NCBI GenBank assembly: GCA_041396985.1
Contig: JAWKXO010000004.1
Coordinates: 124,001-188,000, forward strand
From: Emcibacteraceae bacterium
Lineage (GTDB): Bacteria > Pseudomonadota > Alphaproteobacteria > Sphingomonadales > Emcibacteraceae
Length of the DNA stretch: 64,000 bases
Direction: 5' to 3'
In this document: positions 1-8,350 of the stretch, in pieces
Layout: every line of letters starts with the position of its first letter
How positions within the stretch are numbered: the stretch's first letter is position 1
The notes under the pieces: generated by a model
What the model was told of the DNA's origin: nothing
The model's database searches: none
What the model saw: the letters and a program-made list of their open reading frames with translations, nothing else
Translations under genes and position numbers: made by a program

Positions 1-419
1 TTAAAACCGCCGGAGGAGCCACCGCCGTAATCACCGCCGCCGTAGCCGCCGCCATCGCCGCCTTCGCCGCGGCCGTCAAGCATGGTCAACTCGCCGTTAA
101 AGCGTTGCAGCACCACTTCGGTGGTGTATTTTTCAACGCCCTGCTGATCGGTCCATTTGCGGGTCTGGAGCGACCCTTCAACATAAACTTTCGAGCCTTT
201 TTTAAGGTAGTTTTCAGCAACTTTACAAAGATGCTCGTTAAAGATCACCACCCGGTGCCATTCGGTGCGTTCGCGCCTCTCGCCGGTGGCCCGGTCTTTC
301 CATGTGTCGGAGGTGGCGACGCTCAGCTGCACGATTGGTGAGCCGTCCTGTGTGTGGCGGATTTCAGGGTCACGGCCCAGATTTCCGATTAAAATTACTT
401 TGTTAACGCTCCCCGCCAT
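1..419 (-). CDS. ssb: Single-stranded DNA-binding protein SSB (3' end outside window)
   Basis: Binds single-stranded DNA during replication, recombination and repair. The reading frame begins at ATG 419-417 (MAGSVNKVILIGNLGRDPEI) and shows a full OB-fold: the GNLGRDPE motif near residue 12, the WH(R)VV strand near residue 54, and YVEGSLQTRKW near residue 78. From about residue 113 it becomes a Gly/Asp/Tyr-rich linker (GGYGGGDYGGGSSGGF). No stop occurs before position 1, so the acidic C-terminal tip that recruits partner proteins lies beyond the window edge. It is divergent from uvrA, and an SOS box lies between the two starts. Family assignment is secure; only the end is unseen. Confidence 0.95.
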   Translation of the reverse strand, partial: MAGSVNKVILIGNLGRDPEIRHTQDGSPIVQLSVATSDTWKDRATGERRERTEWHRVVIFNEHLCKVAENYLKKGSKVYVEGSLQTRKWTDQQGVEKYTTEVVLQRFNGELTMLDGRGEGGDGGGYGGGDYGGGSSGGF

Positions 420-493
420 AATCATATTTCCTTATCTTAAATTCGAATCCAGTTGCCCTTACAATAGCCACTCACTCCTATGATTGCAACCAA

Positions 494-508
494 GAACAAA
501 ATAAGAAC
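494..508. promoter_or_regulatory. LexA SOS box between ssb and uvrA
   Basis: GAAC (494-497), seven bases, GAAC (505-508). This is the reverse complement of GTTC-N7-GTTC, the established LexA operator of alphaproteobacteria. It sits 74 bp upstream of the ssb start and 59 bp upstream of the uvrA start, so one operator could control both divergent genes. uvrA and ssb are SOS-linked in other bacteria. The match to the half-sites is exact. Confidence 0.8.
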
Positions 509-567
509 TTTACTTATTTTTCGAATCCCTTAAATTGCACATATATTGGTCTAAAAGGGTGCATTCA

Positions 568-3408
568 ATGCTGACTGAAATTTCCGTTCGCGGGGCAAGG
601 GAACATAATCTTAAATCGGTGAATGTGGATATTCCGCGTGATAAGCTTGTGGTGATTACCGGGCTTAGTGGCTCTGGCAAATCATCACTGGCGTTTGACA
701 CGATTTATGCCGAAGGGCAGCGCCGCTATGTGGAAAGCTTAAGCGCCTATGCCCGCCAGTTTCTTGAAATGATGCAAAAGCCCGACGCCGATCATATTGA
801 GGGGCTGTCCCCCGCCATTTCGATTGAACAGAAAACAACGTCCCGAAACCCCCGTTCAACCGTCGGCACCGTTACCGAAGTTTATGATTATATGCGGCTG
901 CTTTATGCGCGGATCGGTATCCCCTATTCCCCGGCAACGGGCCTACCCATCACCAGCCAGACCATCAGCCAGATGGTTGATAAAATCATGGAAATGCCGG
1001 AAGGGACAAGGCTTTTCCTGCTGGCGCCGATTGTCCGGGGTCGCAAGGGCGAATATAGAAAAGAATTCATGGACCTGCTTAAAGCCGGTTATCAGCGGGT
1101 CAAGGTTGACGGCGAATATTATGAAATTGAGGACGTCCCCGACTTAAATAAAAAAATAAAGCATGATATTGAAGTGGTGGTGGACCGCGTCGTGGTCAGG
1201 CCAGACCTTGAAACCCGGCTTGCCGACAGTCTTGAAACCGCCCTTAACCTGTCGGACGGGCTGGTTGTCGCCGAAGTGGCGAATGACACAGCCGAACGGA
1301 CATTATTTTCCGCCAAATTTGCCTGTCCCGTATCGGGCTTTACCATCGAGGAAATTGAACCAAGGCTATTTTCATTCAATAATCCCTTTGGTGCCTGCCC
1401 GGTTTGTGACGGCCTGGGCCAGAAGCTTTATTTTGATCCGGACCTTGTGGTGCCGGATAGAAAACTGTCGCTTGATAAGGGGGCACTGGCACCGTGGGGG
1501 AAATCAAATTCACCCTATTATGCCCAGACCCTTGAAAGCATTGCCCGTCATTATGGGTTCAAGACATCAACCCCGTTTGAAAATCTGCCGGAAAAGGTTC
1601 AAGATGTACTGCTCCACGGCAGCGGTGATGAGGAAATTGAAATCACCTATAACAGTGACAATATCAAAAGTTATGTGGTTAAAAAAAGCTTTGAAGGCGT
1701 GATCGGCAATATTCAGCGGCGCTGGCGCGAAACCGACAGTTCAATGATGCGTGATGAGCTTGCCCGTTATCAAAGTGCCACGACTTGCGATGCCTGCGAT
1801 GGTCACCGGCTTAGACCCGAAGCCCTGGCCGTTAAAATTGACGGCAAGCATATCAGCGAAATTACCGAACTTTCCGTACGTAAATCCTATGAATGGTTTG
1901 ATGGCTTAAGCGCCAAGCTGACAGATAAGGAAAATGAAATCGCCTACCGGGTGCTCAAGGAAATAACCGAACGGCTTGGATTTTTAAACAATGTCGGTCT
2001 TGAATATCTTAACCTGTCGCGAAAATCAGGCACCCTTTCCGGCGGGGAAAGCCAGCGTATCCGCCTCGCCAGTCAGATCGGCTCCGGTCTGACCGGGGTG
2101 CTTTACGTGCTAGATGAACCGTCAATCGGCCTTCATCAGCGGGATAATGGCCGACTTCTTAAAATGCTTTGTAATCTGCGTGATATGGGCAACACCGTTT
2201 TGGTGGTCGAACATGACGAAGAAGCTATTCTCACCGCCGATCATGTGATTGACATGGGCCCCGGTGCCGGTGTCCATGGTGGTGAAGTGGTGGCACAGGG
2301 TACGGCAGCCGAAATTATGAAAAATAAAAAAAGCCTGACCGGTCAGTATTTAAGTGGCGCCCTAAAAATTGCGGTGCCGGACGAGCGGCGCAAAGGGCAT
2401 TATGCCGGTAAAAAGCGAAAAGAAATTGTGATAACAGGGGCCAGCGGCAATAATTTAAGGAATGTCACGGCAAAATTCCCGCTTGGGGTCATGACCTGTA
2501 TCACCGGAGTATCGGGCAGCGGTAAATCAACCCTGACAATTGATACGCTCTATAAAGCGGTTGCCCGCAAACTGAACCACAGCCGTGTCATTCCGGGCAA
2601 GCATGAAGATATCACCGGGCTCGAATATATTGATAAAATTGTTGAAATTGACCAGTCGCCGATCGGTCGCACACCGCGGTCAAACCCGGCGACCTATACC
2701 GGCGCCTTTACCCCGATCCGTGACTGGTTTGCCGGTCTGCCGGAGGCCAAGGCCCGCGGCTATAAACCGGGTCGTTTCAGCTTTAACGTCAAGGGTGGCC
2801 GCTGCGAAGCCTGCCAGGGGGATGGGCTTATAAAAATTGAAATGCATTTCCTGCCTGATGTTTATGTGAAATGCGATGTCTGCAAGGGAAAACGCTATAA
2901 CCGTGAAACCCTGGAAATTAAATTTAAAGGGAAATCAATTTCCGACATTCTGGATATGACCGTGGAAGACGGCGTTGAATTTTTCGCGGCCATTCCAAGC
3001 GTTCGGGACAAAATTAAAATGATGCAGAAAGTCGGCCTTGATTATATCACTATCGGACAGGCCGCCACCACCCTATCCGGCGGTGAAGCCCAGCGGGTCA
3101 AACTGTCAAAGGAGCTTTCCAAACGCTCAACCGGACGCACACTTTATATTCTGGATGAACCGACAACCGGCCTTCATTTCGAGGATATCAAAAAACTGCT
3201 GGAGGTGATCCAGGCACTGGTGGATATGGGCAATACGGTCATCATCATTGAACATAACCTTGATGTCATCAAAACCGCGGACTGGATTATCGATATCGGC
3301 CCCGAAGGCGGTAGCGGCGGCGGCATGATTATCGCCGAAGGAACACCCGAGGACGTCGCCAAGGCGAAGGGCAGTTTTACCGGAGAATATCTGGCAAAAA
3401 TACTTTAA
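568..3408 (+). CDS. uvrA: Excinuclease ABC subunit A (UvrA)
   Basis: Damage-recognition ATPase of nucleotide excision repair; it works as a dimer with UvrB in the cytoplasm. The 946-residue product has two ABC ATPase modules. The first has Walker A GLSGSGKSS near residue 32, signature LSGGESQR and Walker B VLDEPSIGLH. The second has Walker A GVSGSGKST, signature LSGGEAQR and Walker B ILDEPTTGLH. Zinc-finger cysteine pairs are visible (CPVCDGLG, CDACDGHR, CEACQGDG with CDVCKGKR). I start at ATG 568 (MLTEISVRGA) because AAAGGG lies about 10 bases upstream and homologues begin here; an in-frame ATG at 535 would add 11 atypical residues. Length matches the family (about 940). Confidence 0.97.
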   Translation: MLTEISVRGAREHNLKSVNVDIPRDKLVVITGLSGSGKSSLAFDTIYAEGQRRYVESLSAYARQFLEMMQKPDADHIEGLSPAISIEQKTTSRNPRSTVGTVTEVYDYMRLLYARIGIPYSPATGLPITSQTISQMVDKIMEMPEGTRLFLLAPIVRGRKGEYRKEFMDLLKAGYQRVKVDGEYYEIEDVPDLNKKIKHDIEVVVDRVVVRPDLETRLADSLETALNLSDGLVVAEVANDTAERTLFSAKFACPVSGFTIEEIEPRLFSFNNPFGACPVCDGLGQKLYFDPDLVVPDRKLSLDKGALAPWGKSNSPYYAQTLESIARHYGFKTSTPFENLPEKVQDVLLHGSGDEEIEITYNSDNIKSYVVKKSFEGVIGNIQRRWRETDSSMMRDELARYQSATTCDACDGHRLRPEALAVKIDGKHISEITELSVRKSYEWFDGLSAKLTDKENEIAYRVLKEITERLGFLNNVGLEYLNLSRKSGTLSGGESQRIRLASQIGSGLTGVLYVLDEPSIGLHQRDNGRLLKMLCNLRDMGNTVLVVEHDEEAILTADHVIDMGPGAGVHGGEVVAQGTAAEIMKNKKSLTGQYLSGALKIAVPDERRKGHYAGKKRKEIVITGASGNNLRNVTAKFPLGVMTCITGVSGSGKSTLTIDTLYKAVARKLNHSRVIPGKHEDITGLEYIDKIVEIDQSPIGRTPRSNPATYTGAFTPIRDWFAGLPEAKARGYKPGRFSFNVKGGRCEACQGDGLIKIEMHFLPDVYVKCDVCKGKRYNRETLEIKFKGKSISDILDMTVEDGVEFFAAIPSVRDKIKMMQKVGLDYITIGQAATTLSGGEAQRVKLSKELSKRSTGRTLYILDEPTTGLHFEDIKKLLEVIQALVDMGNTVIIIEHNLDVIKTADWIIDIGPEGGSGGGMIIAEGTPEDVAKAKGSFTGEYLAKIL

Positions 3409-3606
3409 ATTAGAACGCTCTTAAATGTGTCATTTTGGCGCATTTTATGGTTAATTTTTGGTGTACGCGCGGATAATTTTCATAATATATTGCACTATTT
3501 TGAACTATTTTTTGCCAAAAAATGACAAATTAACCTATTGATTTTAAATGACTTTAAAGCACTACAGTCCGATTTTCCAAAAATTCTCATAAAATTTTTA
3601 ATTTTG

Positions 3607-3623
3607 TTAACCTTTTGTTAACC
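3607..3623 (+). promoter_or_regulatory. Candidate CtrA binding site
   Basis: TTAA (3607-3610), seven bases, TTAACC (3618-3623), an exact match to the alphaproteobacterial CtrA full-site consensus TTAA-N7-TTAAC. It is built from a tandem repeat of GTTAACCTTTT. A TATATT hexamer follows at 3633. Such sites occur by chance in AT-rich DNA, so this is a candidate only. Confidence 0.4.
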
Positions 3624-3703
3624 TTTTCGTCCTATATTGAAATCATTACAGATGCCCAAACATAACTGTAATACCATAATACTCAACTTACTCCATTTTG
3701 ATG

Positions 3704-3736
3704 CGCCTGCTTGCCCAAGCAGGCGTTATCATTTTT
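3704..3736 (+). terminator. Rho-independent terminator (uvrA or a short leader RNA)
   Basis: The inverted repeat CGCCTGCTT-GCCC-AAGCAGGCG occupies 3704-3725 (9-bp perfect GC-rich stem, 4-base loop) and is followed by TTATCATTTTT. It lies 72 bp before trmFO, so it may end uvrA transcription or attenuate trmFO. Confidence 0.7.
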
Positions 3737-3807
3737 AGGCCCTTTTTTCTTTTTGATATTGATCAGAAAAATGCTATCAGCATCAAAACTAAATTCGGGC
3801 AGACTTT

Positions 3808-5184
3808 ATGACAATTTCCCCTGTACATATCATTGGCGGCGGCATGGCCGGAACGGAAGCGGCCTGGCAACTGCTCAAAGCGGGCATTTCCGTCATCCTG
3901 CATGAAATGCGCGGGGTAAAGGGCACCAATGCTCACCAGACAGACGGCCTTGCCGAGCTGGTCTGCTCAAACAGTTTTCGGTCAGACGATCCTGAAAATA
4001 ACGCGGTCGGGCTGTTGCACGAAGAAATGCGCCGAATGGGCAGCCTGATGATGGAAGCGGCAGAAAAGACAAAAGTCCCCGCCGGAAGCGCCCTTGCTGT
4101 TGATCGGGATCTGTTCAGCCAGTATGTACAGGAAAAATTACTGGCAAGTCCGCTTTTTACGCTTGTACGTGGTGAAGTCGATACCATCCCGCCCGAAGAC
4201 TGGGGCAGCGTGATTATTGCCACCGGTCCCCTCACCTCTGACGCACTGGCTAAGGCCATTCTGGATATTACCGGGGTTGATGAGCTACAGTTTTTTGATG
4301 CGATTGCGCCGATCATTTATAAGGACACGATCGATTTCAGCAAAGCCTGGTTCCAAAGCCGATATGATAAGGGTGATGGCGCGGATTATATCAACCTGCC
4401 GATGTCAAAAGACCAATATTATCAGTTCATTGAGGATATAACAGACGCCGAAAAATCAGACTATAAGGAATGGGAACAGGATATTCCGTTCTTTGAAGGC
4501 TGTATGCCGATCGAGGTTATGGCCGAACGCGGCCCTGAAACCCTTTCCTTCGGTCCGATGAAGCCGGTCGGCCTTAAAAACCCACATAGTGATGAAAGGC
4601 CCTATGCCGTTGTTCAGCTCCGTCAGGATAATAAACTGGGCACGCTTTATAATATGGTCGGCTTTCAAACCAAGCTTAAGTATAAGTTCCAAAAGGAAAT
4701 TTTCAGAAAAATTCCCGGACTGGAAAAGGCCGAATTTGCCCGACTTGGCGGACTTCATCGAAACACTTTTATCAACAGCCCCAAACTGCTTGATGATCAG
4801 CTCAGGCTTAAATCCATGCCGCGTCTACGCTTCGCCGGGCAAATCACCGGCGTTGAGGGATATGTGGAAAGTGGTGCTATGGGGCTGATGGCAGGGTTTT
4901 TCCTGGCAGCGGAACAGCTTGGTAAACGTGTAAATTCCCCACCGATTGTCACCGCCTTTGGCGCCCTGATTAATCATATTACCGGCGGTCATATCGAAGG
5001 GGCCGGAACCGCCAAAACATTTCAGCCGATGAATGTTAATTTCGGTATTATGCCACCGCTGGACTATAAAAAAATTGACGGTCAGAAAATAAAGCGAAAG
5101 GACCGCAAACCCCATAAATCAAAAAGGGCGCTTGAAGCCCTTGATCACTGGTTAAACAACCCCGAACAGGGCACTGAAAAATAA
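3808..5184 (+). CDS. trmFO: Folate-dependent tRNA (uracil-54-C5)-methyltransferase TrmFO
   Basis: Makes ribothymidine at position 54 of tRNA using methylenetetrahydrofolate and FAD. The 458-residue product starts with the FAD-binding glycine motif IIGGGMAGTEAA (residues 8-19). It carries the CSNSFRSDDPENNAVG block and the FFEGCMPIEVMAERG block, which contain the two cysteines associated with catalysis in this family. The C-terminal block GHIEGAGTAKTFQPMNVNFG is also typical. Length near 460 separates it from the longer MnmG/GidA paralogues (about 620). The last 33 bases overlap tail-to-tail with the convergent NDUFAF6-like gene. Confidence 0.96.
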   Translation: MTISPVHIIGGGMAGTEAAWQLLKAGISVILHEMRGVKGTNAHQTDGLAELVCSNSFRSDDPENNAVGLLHEEMRRMGSLMMEAAEKTKVPAGSALAVDRDLFSQYVQEKLLASPLFTLVRGEVDTIPPEDWGSVIIATGPLTSDALAKAILDITGVDELQFFDAIAPIIYKDTIDFSKAWFQSRYDKGDGADYINLPMSKDQYYQFIEDITDAEKSDYKEWEQDIPFFEGCMPIEVMAERGPETLSFGPMKPVGLKNPHSDERPYAVVQLRQDNKLGTLYNMVGFQTKLKYKFQKEIFRKIPGLEKAEFARLGGLHRNTFINSPKLLDDQLRLKSMPRLRFAGQITGVEGYVESGAMGLMAGFFLAAEQLGKRVNSPPIVTAFGALINHITGGHIEGAGTAKTFQPMNVNFGIMPPLDYKKIDGQKIKRKDRKPHKSKRALEALDHWLNNPEQGTEK

Positions 5185-5994
5185 ACGGCACTGACGTGGA
5201 AACATGCTCGCCTTTTCATTCAGCTTAAAGGGGTCATACCCGGCACGGCGGATCATATTAAGATAACTGCGGCTTAAGGCGGACAGCAAAAATAATGGCC
5301 TCACATCCTTATTGATGCTTTTTTTATCTTTTGCAATCTGATTTAGATAGTTTGTTGCTGACTGATGAAGGCCCTGGATCAGCCGTTTAATATTTTCATT
5401 TCCCTCCAACGCCATCAGATCACTTTTTCTGACCTCAAACTGATGCATAATATCCTGTGGCAGCGATAATTTTCCCTGCGCCAGCTGAAATCTGAGTGCT
5501 CGGATCGTCCCGATCAGCCCCCACACCATCCCAAGATCATAACAAAGCGATAAGGTATGCTCATCCTGCTCACCGCAAATCTGACCTGCGAGTTTCATTA
5601 AATTACCCGATGTTGCCCCCAGATATTTTTCAAAATCGGCAATTGTATTGGGGTTTTCATCATAAATATCGGCTGACCGGGCATCAATTATACTGATAAA
5701 ACTGTCTGCGGACAGGCCATGCCTATGAAAAGCATCGGATAGTGGCAACACCACTTCGTGATTGCGTGGGTTGCCCGCGACAATTCCTTCAATCGCTTCC
5801 CGCCACCACTGAAGCCTGATTTCACCCAGCATTGGTTCGCTCACCGCTTCCCTGATTTTTGCCACTTCATGATTAAAGCTATAAAGGGCAAAAAGATCTT
5901 CCCGTATGTCCGCCTTGGCAAATAATGTGATCAGAAAACGGTCATAATCATATTTTTTGACCTGTTTTGCACAATATGTTTCTAATTCTGACAT
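5152..5994 (-). CDS. Squalene/phytoene synthase-family protein, NDUFAF6-like
   Basis: A 280-residue all-helical protein of the trans-isoprenyl diphosphate synthase fold (EVAKIREAVSEPMLGEIRLQWWREAIEG near residues 44-70, then GNLMKLAGQI and a predicted helical C-terminal half). The first aspartate-rich DxxxD substrate motif of true squalene or phytoene synthases is absent (LYSFNHEVAKI at that place), as in the mitochondrial complex I assembly factor NDUFAF6. I infer an assembly-factor-like rather than carotenoid role. An NDUFAF3-like gene lies 3 kb away beside secF, and in alphaproteobacteria both often sit around trmFO/secDF. The 3' end overlaps trmFO by 33 bases. Confidence 0.85.
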   Translation of the reverse strand: MSELETYCAKQVKKYDYDRFLITLFAKADIREDLFALYSFNHEVAKIREAVSEPMLGEIRLQWWREAIEGIVAGNPRNHEVVLPLSDAFHRHGLSADSFISIIDARSADIYDENPNTIADFEKYLGATSGNLMKLAGQICGEQDEHTLSLCYDLGMVWGLIGTIRALRFQLAQGKLSLPQDIMHQFEVRKSDLMALEGNENIKRLIQGLHQSATNYLNQIAKDKKSINKDVRPLFLLSALSRSYLNMIRRAGYDPFKLNEKASMFPRQCRLFFSALFGVV

Positions 5995-6037
5995 GGGCCC
6001 TAAATGACTGAAATTAAGTAAAGTTACAAGAGTCTTT

Positions 6038-6066
6038 TTGACGCAAGGTTAATTTACTGTTAAGTT
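6038..6066 (+). promoter_or_regulatory. Sigma-70-type promoter for the 48-aa peptide/PuuD-like pair
   Basis: TTGACG (6038-6043), a 17-base spacer, and TAAGTT (6061-6066). It is correctly placed upstream of the small membrane gene at 6148, leaving a leader of about 75 bases. The -10 half overlaps a CtrA-like box. Confidence 0.5.
6049..6063 (+). promoter_or_regulatory. Candidate CtrA binding site overlapping a promoter
   Basis: TTAA (6049-6052), TTTACTG, TTAA (6060-6063) fits TTAA-N7-TTAA; the base after it is G instead of the consensus C. It covers the spacer and -10 of the promoter at 6038-6066, a position expected to block RNA polymerase. One or two such matches are expected by chance in a window of this composition. 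Confidence 0.3.
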
Positions 6067-6147
6067 TACACTCGTTCTAAGGAAACTTACAGGATAATCC
6101 GAACCATAAGGGACGCAGAACTTAAAATTAAACACGAGGGTTAAAAA

Positions 6148-6294
6148 ATGGGTAAAATTCTAGAATCACTACCACTGACCATAGTCGCAGGTATCGTACT
6201 GACCGTGATTATGATTTTCGCAACTGATGCAATTTATGACAGCCAGATGAGCGCGCCGGAAGCCGCGATCTCTGATGTTATGAACAATATGTAA
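6148..6294 (+). CDS. Small single-pass membrane peptide (48 aa)
   Basis: ATG 6148 to TAA 6294 encodes MGKILESLPLTIVAGIVLTV then MIFATDAIYDSQMSAPEAAISDVMNNM. Residues about 9-25 are a clear transmembrane helix; the C-terminal half is polar and probably on one face of the membrane. A GAGGG ribosome site precedes the start at good distance (aacacGAGGGttaaaaaATG). An AAAGGAGGG ribosome site for the next gene begins right after its stop, so the two are very likely co-translated. I do not recognise a family. Because it shares its mRNA with a PuuD-like membrane protein, it could be a subunit or stabiliser of that protein (inference). Confidence 0.7.
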   Translation: MGKILESLPLTIVAGIVLTVIMIFATDAIYDSQMSAPEAAISDVMNNM

Positions 6295-6308
6295 AGGAGG
6301 GATTTATT

Positions 6309-6785
6309 ATGGACACAGAACTGTTTTTAATTCGTTACCTCCATGTACTTAGCGGTATTATGTGGATCGGCATTCTCTGGTACTTCAACTTTGTGCAAAT
6401 TCCAAGCATGCCGAAAATTCCGGATGAACAAAAACCGGCAATCGGCAAAGTGATTGCACCGGAAGCCCTATTCTGGTTCCGTTGGGGTGCTTTCTTCACT
6501 GTTTTCTTTGGTCTCGCACTGGCCTGGAGAAACGGATATCTGGTTGAGGCACTGATGCTTCAGCAGCCAAATATCGGCTTCGGTATGTGGCTTGGCCTGA
6601 TCATGGCCTTTAACGTCTGGTTCATTATCTGGCCGGCACAGAAAATTGCCCTTGGTATTGTTGAAGCGGACGCAGCATTAAAGCCAAAAATGGCCCGTCG
6701 TGCCATGCTTTTCAGCCGTACCAATACAATGCTTTCAATCCCAATGCTTGCCAGCATGATTTCGGTTCAAAACCCGATCATGTAA
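6309..6785 (+). CDS. PuuD-like (urate hydroxylase membrane-domain) integral membrane protein
   Basis: A 158-residue protein with about four transmembrane helices and the N-terminal motif RYLHVLSGIMWIGILWYFNFVQ (residues 9-30). This resembles the His- and Trp-containing first helix of the membrane domain of PuuD-type urate hydroxylases. Those enzymes are longer and end in a cytochrome c domain with CxxCH; here no CxxCH is present and the protein stops after the membrane part. It may be a small haem-membrane or ion-translocating relative rather than a urate enzyme. AAAGGAGGG at 6293-6301 is a very strong ribosome site. It forms an operon with the 48-aa gene upstream and ends at a clear terminator. 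Confidence 0.7.
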   Translation: MDTELFLIRYLHVLSGIMWIGILWYFNFVQIPSMPKIPDEQKPAIGKVIAPEALFWFRWGAFFTVFFGLALAWRNGYLVEALMLQQPNIGFGMWLGLIMAFNVWFIIWPAQKIALGIVEADAALKPKMARRAMLFSRTNTMLSIPMLASMISVQNPIM

Positions 6786-6811
6786 TCAGCATTTGAGCAT
6801 ATCAATGAAGA

Positions 6812-6840
6812 AAAGCCGGGTTAAAACCCGGCTTTTTTTA
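6812..6840 (+). terminator. Rho-independent terminator after the PuuD-like gene
   Basis: AAGCCGGGTT-AA-AACCCGGCTT at 6813-6834, a perfect GC-rich stem, followed by TTTTT. It lies about 30 bases after the stop codon. Confidence 0.85.
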
Positions 6841-6858
6841 TTCTTTTTCTTGGTTACC

Positions 6859-8238
6859 TTATGTTAAAGCCTCGACGATTTTTTGTATGAGCGCTGTTTC
6901 AAAGGATACACCGTCAATTTCGCGTCTGTTGTCATTGCCCTGCCTTACGACCACCAGATCAAGGCTGGGAATAATAAAACTGTGATTTTGATTATGCCCG
7001 CGTGACATAAATAAGTCCTTTGGCACCCCCGGCAGGTCATCCATCACCCAGAATGAATAGCCGTAATTATTGGGTGTTGATCCATCCTTGCGCTGGAACC
7101 GGCTTGTTGCCAGTTTGAGCCACGCTTCCGGCACCAGTTGTTCACCTTTCCAACGACCGCCATTGAGCCAGAGATAGGCAAGCCTGGCATAATCCCGGGC
7201 CGTGCATCGAAATGTGCTTCCCGCAATAGAATTAAACCCATATGGGCTTTTGCTGCCATCGGCACCATAAGCATCACAGCCTATCGAACCACCAACGCCC
7301 CAACCCTGATTATCGGCAAAATTAAGTTCAAAACTGTCGGAATAGGGCATATCCCGATATTGATTATTGCGAAGCCCTATGGGCATGCCAATTGGGCCGA
7401 GTACTTTATCATAAGTATATTCACCAAGAGTTTTGCCGGAAATATTCCGCATGGCCAATGCCATTTGTTCCATGCCGAAATTGCTATACATGAAATCGCT
7501 TCCCGGCGCGAACAGAAGCTGTTCGTGGGAGGCGACCCCTTCAAAATTCCACCAGCCAAAACAATATTCATACATCTGATATGCGCCGCCGTAGCCCGCT
7601 TTATGCTGGCGTTTAGCAGTCCCCAACCAAGGTTCCGGCCCGGCATGTCCGGAAGTCATCGAAAGCACATGTTTGACCTTGATTTTCATCTTTCTTTCAT
7701 CAGTAATGGGCTGGTCCCAGATCTGCGGGATAAGAGAATTTTCCCTGCTTTCCCCAACCAGAAGACTGTCCAGGCTGACTTGGTCTTTAAATTCATCAAG
7801 AAAAACACCCGCCCCGGTGCCAAAGACCGATTTGGTTGACGACTTCATATCGTTGCAGGTTTTCGCTGTCCAGTTTTTCGGCCCGCCCTTACGGCCCGTA
7901 ACATAGCTTTCAGCAATCACTGCGCCCTTATGAATGATCAGGAGCGCTGCCCCACGACTTAAACTTACCGGGGACTGGTCATGAAATGAAACCGCTTTTT
8001 CAAGTTTTTCAGCATTAATGCCGGACAAATCCCGCGGATGAACACTGCGCCAACCGCCCTGATCCTCCGGTGGCGGGAAATAAATATCGCCTTTTGCAGC
8101 TGCATTTTGCGCCCTCGCACCTCCAGTAACGGATAATGTGGCGAGCCCGGCACCAGCGGCACCATAAAAACTCTTTGATAAAAATTGCCGTCTTGAAAGT
8201 TCACCGGCTGTTTTAACTGTCAATTCTTTGCTCCCCAC
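6859..8238 (-). CDS. Tat-exported beta-lactamase-family serine hydrolase
   Basis: A 459-residue protein of the class C beta-lactamase/esterase/DD-peptidase fold. The N-terminus carries a twin-arginine signal (SRRQFLSK at residues 15-22, hydrophobic stretch, then ALA-like GGARAQ near 40-44), so it should be exported folded. The catalytic SxxK is S133-S-T-K136 in NDMKSSTKSVFG, and the second motif is YSN in FMYSNFGME. Substrate cannot be told from sequence; relatives include EstB-type esterases and 6-aminohexanoate-dimer hydrolase-like enzymes. It stands alone, convergent to the PuuD-like gene. Confidence 0.88.
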   Translation of the reverse strand: MGSKELTVKTAGELSRRQFLSKSFYGAAGAGLATLSVTGGARAQNAAAKGDIYFPPPEDQGGWRSVHPRDLSGINAEKLEKAVSFHDQSPVSLSRGAALLIIHKGAVIAESYVTGRKGGPKNWTAKTCNDMKSSTKSVFGTGAGVFLDEFKDQVSLDSLLVGESRENSLIPQIWDQPITDERKMKIKVKHVLSMTSGHAGPEPWLGTAKRQHKAGYGGAYQMYEYCFGWWNFEGVASHEQLLFAPGSDFMYSNFGMEQMALAMRNISGKTLGEYTYDKVLGPIGMPIGLRNNQYRDMPYSDSFELNFADNQGWGVGGSIGCDAYGADGSKSPYGFNSIAGSTFRCTARDYARLAYLWLNGGRWKGEQLVPEAWLKLATSRFQRKDGSTPNNYGYSFWVMDDLPGVPKDLFMSRGHNQNHSFIIPSLDLVVVRQGNDNRREIDGVSFETALIQKIVEALT

Positions 8239-8300
8239 ATTACTGAAAGATTGTTTTATCAGAAACTTTGATATCTTAGCAAGGACCGCGCAAAAACAAA

Positions 8301-8328
8301 AAAGGCCGGACCATCTGATCCGACCTTA
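8301..8328 (-). terminator. Rho-independent terminator after the OmpA-like gene
   Basis: On the minus strand AAGGTCGGA, an 8-base loop, TCCGGCCTT (8326 down to 8302), followed by TTTTTGTTTTTG. Placed 25 bases after the stop codon at 8351. Confidence 0.8.
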
Positions 8329-8350
8329 AATTACAGTATGGAGTTTTCTA

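Larger units (their letters stand above)
3409..3807. other. Intergenic region uvrA-trmFO with CtrA-like box and a terminator-like hairpin
   Basis: About 400 AT-rich bases without a convincing open frame. They contain a tandem 11-bp repeat GTTAACCTTTT (3606-3616 and 3617-3627) that forms a CtrA-like box, and a strong hairpin followed by T-rich DNA at 3704-3736. A short untranslated transcript between them, or a long trmFO leader, is possible. No protein-coding signal is seen. Confidence 0.6.

Noticed and set aside
1..100. Tandem GC-rich repeat
   Set aside because: The repeated ccgccg pattern is the Gly-rich linker of SSB on the minus strand.
3480..3540. Hairpin ATTTTTT-GCC-AAAAAAT as the uvrA terminator
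   Set aside because: Pure A/T stem of seven pairs is too weak and lacks a proper tail; the hairpin at 3704 is far stronger.
3808..5184. MnmG/GidA
   Set aside because: 458 residues instead of about 620, and the cysteine blocks and C-terminus match TrmFO.
5152..5994. Carotenoid or hopanoid biosynthesis enzyme
   Set aside because: The first aspartate-rich catalytic motif is missing and no terpenoid genes are near; fits NDUFAF6-like proteins.
6309..6785. Complete urate hydroxylase PuuD
   Set aside because: No cytochrome c CxxCH domain and less than half the length.
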